Source: Mytilus trossulus (Eukaryota; Mollusca; Bivalvia; Mytilida; Mytilidae). From it: a stretch of DNA of 64,000 nucleotides. Under the pieces are notes generated by a model. The model did not search any database. It worked only from the letters and a program-made list of their open reading frames with translations, and was not told where the DNA came from. Position numbers and translations under genes: made by a program. Within the stretch, counting starts at the first letter, position 1; each line of letters begins with the position of its first letter. This document shows, piece after piece, positions 61,701 through 64,000 of this stretch. The stretch lies in the NCBI RefSeq assembly GCF_036588685.1, contig NC_086374.1:89460059-89524058 (forward strand). Direction: 5' to 3'.

Positions 61701-64000
61701 AGAATGGGTTAGAAAATAATTACTGTAAGGATACATGGTGGTACAATCTTCTCTATATACAAAATTTCCGGCCTATAACGGATCAGGTATGTTTTTTTTC
61801 CGAATTGTAGTCATTTGATTTCGCATACGACTTAATCGTTTACATTGCAAATATAGTAAAACGTGTTCAATAAGAAGAAAGTATATCGATGTTCTATTTA
61901 TACCCAAAAAAAGTCCAGGTATAAATTTAGGCAACATTATTTTAGTGATGTTCAGTTCTGGTAAAATAGATAAAAAAAAACTCGGTATTAGAAATCCATG
62001 AGCACATTCCTATGGACAATCGAAGTAGTAGTACTAGCTTGTCGTGGGATAGCGTGTTGCTTTGCAAAAACATTTTCAGGAATTGTTATAAATTGTAATG
62101 GTAAATTGGAAAATATAATATGAAAATTTATTAGTGAGAATGGCATAGTAATCGACATTATCTGATGATACAAATGTCAAAATCGCAATCAAATGGTATG
62201 TTTTGAAATCGACGTTATAGAGGGCATTTTATATTCTGGACTATTTACACTGTTGGTGTCGTGACAATAGGTAGAAAAATATGTGTCATGGATATTGAAA
62301 TTATTTTCCTTAATCTATATAATATCTCTTTTAACGAAATTAAAAGATATTTAATGCAAATAAAAAATCAATTCTGAAACTATATTTTCAAAGCATGCTT
62401 TTAATAATTAAATTCTAGATATTTGTTTTACTTTTTCTTGAGTTATACCTTTATATAGCAAATTGTTGTTTAATCGGTTTATACGTAGATGTCTACTAGC
62501 AATCCTTTGGCTTTGTTTGACATTGTCTTTATCAGATTTTTGATTTTGATTCCAATAGGATTATTGTTTTAATCGGGTAACTATAAAAGCAACAGTATAA
62601 AACGACTGCTCAATAGTCATACATCGATTGAGAGAAAACAAATCCGGGTTACAAACTTAAAGCCAGGAAAACACATCAACTATAAGAGGAAAACACTAAG
62701 GTGCAACAAAAAAGAAACGCCGACATACTTAAAAAAGTTTGATTTTAGTATCGATATAATCTTTAATATTCAGCTGGTATTTTAATATTTTGGACGTTAT
62801 CTCAGGGATTCGCATGAGCTTTGTATCGATATTTATTATGAACACAATGTACTTTTCCACAGATTCATCTGCAAGATACCTGTGGATTTAAAAGTTCTAT
62901 TGTCCAATCTAACAAATACAATTATTATAGATTTTGTTCTCTGTGTAGTTTATTCACTGGGACCTTTAAATTTCTTCTAGGAGAAATATAGCACTCATTG
63001 ATTTGTTTACCTGACCACAAAATATCTCCTTTTTTATTGAAAGACTTCTATAAACTCACATAAACTGTATGCGATATTGCATTTATTCAATATATCATTA
63101 ATACATTATCAATCTGTCTAATATAAAATCTGATTTAATAATAAAATGTTTATTTTTGAATTTTTTTTAGTATTGTTCCAACGAATTTGCATGTTTTTGC
63201 TGTTGTTCATTTATAGAATACATTTATGAAGACCTTAATTTAAAAAAATATATATTCAAATTTGGATTTTTCAAACACACAAAGAAGCAAATTTTAATAG
63301 GTAAAATATCGAATATTTGATCAAAAATCAACTTTCAATTTTTTGAATTAGTGTTGATATTGAACACATTAAAAATGTATTATTGATATTGAATAAATGC
63401 AATACCACATGCAGTTTTGTGAGTCCTTATTTAGTATTGGTATTTTGTATTTTCATCATTAACAGATACATTTTTTGTTAAGGTAAATTAATCAGTGAGT
63501 GATAGATTTCTCCTAGAAGAAATTTAAAGGTCCCAGTAAACGAACTACACAGAGAAGAATAGCTATTGTATTTGTTGGATGGGACAATAGAACTTACAAA
63601 AATTAAATCGACAGGTAACTTGCAGGTGAATGTGTGGAAAAGTGGCATTAGTTTCGCATTAATGTTTTGTGTTTGTACTAATTGTACCTTGATAAATAGT
63701 TTATGTTTGACTATCTATATCAGTGTCCGGTATCTGCAGTGATGTGTATTTATTTCTGTTTTTTTTTTTTTTAATGTTATTGGTTTTGGGTTTTTTAGGT
63801 TTTTTTTTGCTTGAGCTCCTTATCACACACATGATATGGAGTTTTGTATAAATATGTCAGTGTTGTGCTCAGGTCTTGTATAACTATAAAAATAATGTAT
63901 GATTGCCAATGATACAGTTCTTCACCAGACACCAAATGAAATAGAAATTTCAATTTTGGGCGTTCAATTGTTTGTTTTTATTTCAGTGCTTTGCTTGGGC
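49370..64000 (+). CDS. NRF-6-like membrane acyltransferase, copy B (3' end beyond window)
   Basis: Tandem paralogue of the preceding gene. Exons: 49370-49721, 50826-50989, 54962-55043, 56469-56562, about 56864-57144, 58094-58261, 59079-59175, 60062-60154, 61621-61786, and exon 10 from 63987, cut off after CFAWG. A signal peptide (MKSARLCFIFMIIISCVFA) is followed by a glycosylated NRF ectodomain: sequons in LNCS, LNVT, CLNHT; GEQWALK, RGDYDECV, GKYCS, GMCLPESCS. After a TM and a lysine-rich linker come YTPG, LSFSVYTN, NGIRFISMTWVILGHS (His about 371), LNAEVSVDTFFSL, FYFHRFWRLTPPYM and PYLGSGPIW. Exons 4, 6, 7 and 9 equal copy A in length and all phases match, except at the exon 4/5 junction, where the only AG acceptor gives a frame error (see finding). 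The gene is therefore intact except perhaps there. Introns are long and loaded with mobile DNA. Confidence 0.88.
50605..50776 (+). repeat. Short tandem repeat, about three degenerate units
   Basis: GAGGGGCTAAAGATACCAGA, GAGGGAAGAAAGATACC and GGGGCGAAAGATACCAGAGG, each followed by variants of GACAGTCAAT. In intron 1 of copy B, ending about 50 bp before exon 2. Confidence 0.6.
51440..51760 (+). repeat. Dispersed repeat copy just before the SINE
   Basis: GGTATGATTGACAATGAGAC, GTACGGCCTTCAACAACGAG, ACGACAACCACTGAACTACA and GGACTTGGGACAGGCAC in order; the same family as 42478-42790. Confidence 0.65.
51790..53659 (+). mobile_element. tRNA-headed SINE split by a 1.6-kb insertion
   Basis: The head has polymerase III box A-like GGTCGTGTGGTTTAGCGGGA and box B GGTTCGAATCC. 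The second half resumes at 53564 (ACATAGCCATGTATCACC, GTTGTCACTGACTCAGACG). Target duplications ACTATATATGT flank the whole at 51779-51789 and 53660-53670. Without the insertion it would be about 270 bp. In intron 2 of copy B. Confidence 0.75.
51960..53563. mobile_element. 1.6-kb inverted-repeat element of unknown family, inside the SINE
   Basis: Ends GAGACAATATCTGAAAA are exact inverted repeats extending with mismatches to about 23 bp, flanked by ATAT. No transposase frame is visible, so it is non-autonomous. The interior repeats the motif GTAACAG(G/A)(A/AA) on both strands at about 52150, 52331, 52351, 52364, 52382, 52547, 52749, 52771, 52804 and 52960, which could be transposase-binding repeats. 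Confidence 0.7.
55640..56070. repeat. GC-richer SINE-like element in intron 3 of copy B
   Basis: It begins GTTAATTGCTTAACGTCCAG and ends in a perfect 19-bp hairpin (56028-56070). The middle (CTTAACGTGCAAAGAG, GGCACTCTCTTAACACG, TTTAACGTCCC) is the reverse complement of a block in the SINE at 61106. A 101-codon open frame across it is not a gene. Confidence 0.65.
56097..56222 (+). repeat. Dispersed repeat copy (GACAGTTGTTTTCCATTCGT)
   Basis: Same family as 281-400, 35040-35165 and 58880-59008. Intron 3 of copy B. Confidence 0.65.
56864..57144 (+). CDS. NRF-6-like B, exon 5 with abnormal acceptor
   Basis: The reading frame LSFIVTMAIATAFDLIIV aligns with copy A LSNFAIVITLATIYDVVI. To keep frame with exon 4 (phase 2), the exon must begin AGTGCTG at 56864, directly after CTCAC, so the intron would end in AC. 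The ordinary reading (CACAG, exon from 56866) shifts the frame and meets TGA after about 15 codons. In copy A the same site reads CAG followed by exonic AG, so loss of one AG from AGAG would explain it. The 3' end (CCTG, donor GTAGGT) is normal. The linker encoded here is lysine-rich and longer than in copy A. Confidence 0.7.
57330..57610 (+). repeat. Fragment of the retroelement 3' tail
   Basis: CATGTTTATCCCCGCC, GAGCCTGTCCC, CACTGTACTAGTACACAT, CAGCTGAAGCACGCC and GTCGGGTTATTG match 6720-7000 in order. Intron 5 of copy B. Confidence 0.7.
58094..58261 (+). CDS. NRF-6-like B, exon 6: catalytic-histidine exon
   Basis: It encodes LLLSFSVYTNGSKIL and NGIRFISMTWVILGHS, with the conserved histidine near residue 371. 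Length (168 bp) and both phases are the same as copy A exon 6. Acceptor TTACAG, donor GTAAGT. Confidence 0.9.
58880..59008 (+). repeat. Dispersed repeat copy close to exon 7 of copy B
   Basis: GAACCAAGTCAGGAATGTGG, CATTCGTTTGATGTGTTTTA, GCCATTTGATTAGAGACTTT and CGGAGTTCAGTATTTTTGTG. It ends about 70 bp before the exon 7 acceptor. Confidence 0.65.
59723..60003. mobile_element. TTAA-flanked miniature element, intact
   Basis: Ends TTAAGGTGGTACCTAACACT and GTGTTAGGTACCACCTTAA are inverted repeats, bounded by TTAA. Same family as the decayed, interrupted copy at 2557-3204. About 281 bp, ending 58 bp before exon 8 of copy B. Confidence 0.8.
60755..60955 (-). repeat. Decayed copy of the hammerhead-like dispersed repeat
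   Basis: GCGCCAGATGCGCGTTTCGT is kept, but the CTGATGA block is replaced by an A-tract. The second half, TTGAAGAGCATTGATGAC and CTATTCCTGAGGTAGAAAAG, is well kept. Intron 8 of copy B. Confidence 0.7.
61106..61443 (+). mobile_element. tRNA-headed SINE with 12-bp target duplication
   Basis: The head has GTGTAGTGGTTAGTGCATCG (box A) and GGTTCGATTCC (box B), but acceptor and T-stem pairing is poor, so this is not a tRNA gene. The body carries GAGAGCCACATCTCTTGCAC and GACACCCTTGTAGATT. TACAAACTATAG is duplicated exactly at 61094-61105 and 61444-61455. Intron 8 of copy B. Confidence 0.78.
62850..63648. mobile_element. Large foldback element in intron 9 of copy B
   Basis: The left arm (62850 to about 63110) and right arm (about 63372-63648) are inverted repeats with scattered mismatches and small gaps: TTCTCTGTGTAGTT, ACTGGGACCTTTAAATTTCT and TCTAGGAGAAAT in the left arm are complemented in the right. 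The centre, about 260 bp, is AT-rich. No coding capacity. Confidence 0.75.

Overview
This is an AT-rich, repeat-dense animal nuclear window with three multi-exon protein genes. Exons are short and bounded by GT-AG sites, and introns are large and full of repeats. There are no bacterial-type operons, ribosome binding sites or rRNA. The dispersed repeat families, tRNA-headed SINEs, mobile-element remnants and gene families look molluscan. I infer a bivalve, most likely a marine mussel of the Mytilus type. That assignment rests on recollection of mussel repeats, not on a search.

Layout. 1-7599 is intergenic repeat sequence: a degenerate repeat family of about 450 bp, two TTAA-flanked miniature elements (one carrying a nested TA-flanked element filled with an ACACCAT-type array), and a broken reverse-transcriptase element at 5111-7010. 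7600-16745 is a head-to-tail duplication of a block of about 4.5 kb with no convincing gene. 16746-18681 holds repeats, including a 557-bp tandem duplication. 18993-28461 (minus strand) is an SLC22-type organic ion transporter gene, reconstructed as ten exons and 520 codons; a 16-unit minisatellite lies in its last intron. 28474-31382 is repeat-rich spacer. 31383-46986 (plus) is a complete 15-exon gene for an NRF-6-like membrane acyltransferase of 751 residues. 46987-49369 is spacer. 49370 to the window end (plus) is a second, tandem NRF-6-like gene, cut off at the start of exon 10.

The two NRF-6-like genes are tandem paralogues: exons 4, 6, 7 and 9 have identical lengths (94, 168, 97 and 166 bp) and all phases agree. 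The second gene has a suspicious exon 5 acceptor, where the only AG gives a frame error. NRF-6-like proteins have a secreted-side cysteine-rich NRF domain followed by a multi-pass acyltransferase-3 domain, and in worms the family affects uptake or transport of lipids and drugs. The SLC22 neighbour is a plasma-membrane organic ion carrier whose key TM11 residue is arginine, as in OAT/OCTN proteins. Adjacency does not prove a shared pathway.

The most interesting non-genic structures are: a SINE with clean target duplications split by a 1.6-kb inverted-repeat element of unknown family that carries a motif repeated on both strands; a miniature element whose empty site survives in the sister copy of the 4.5-kb duplication; hammerhead-ribozyme-like cores inside a dispersed repeat; and a foldback of about 800 bp in the last visible intron.
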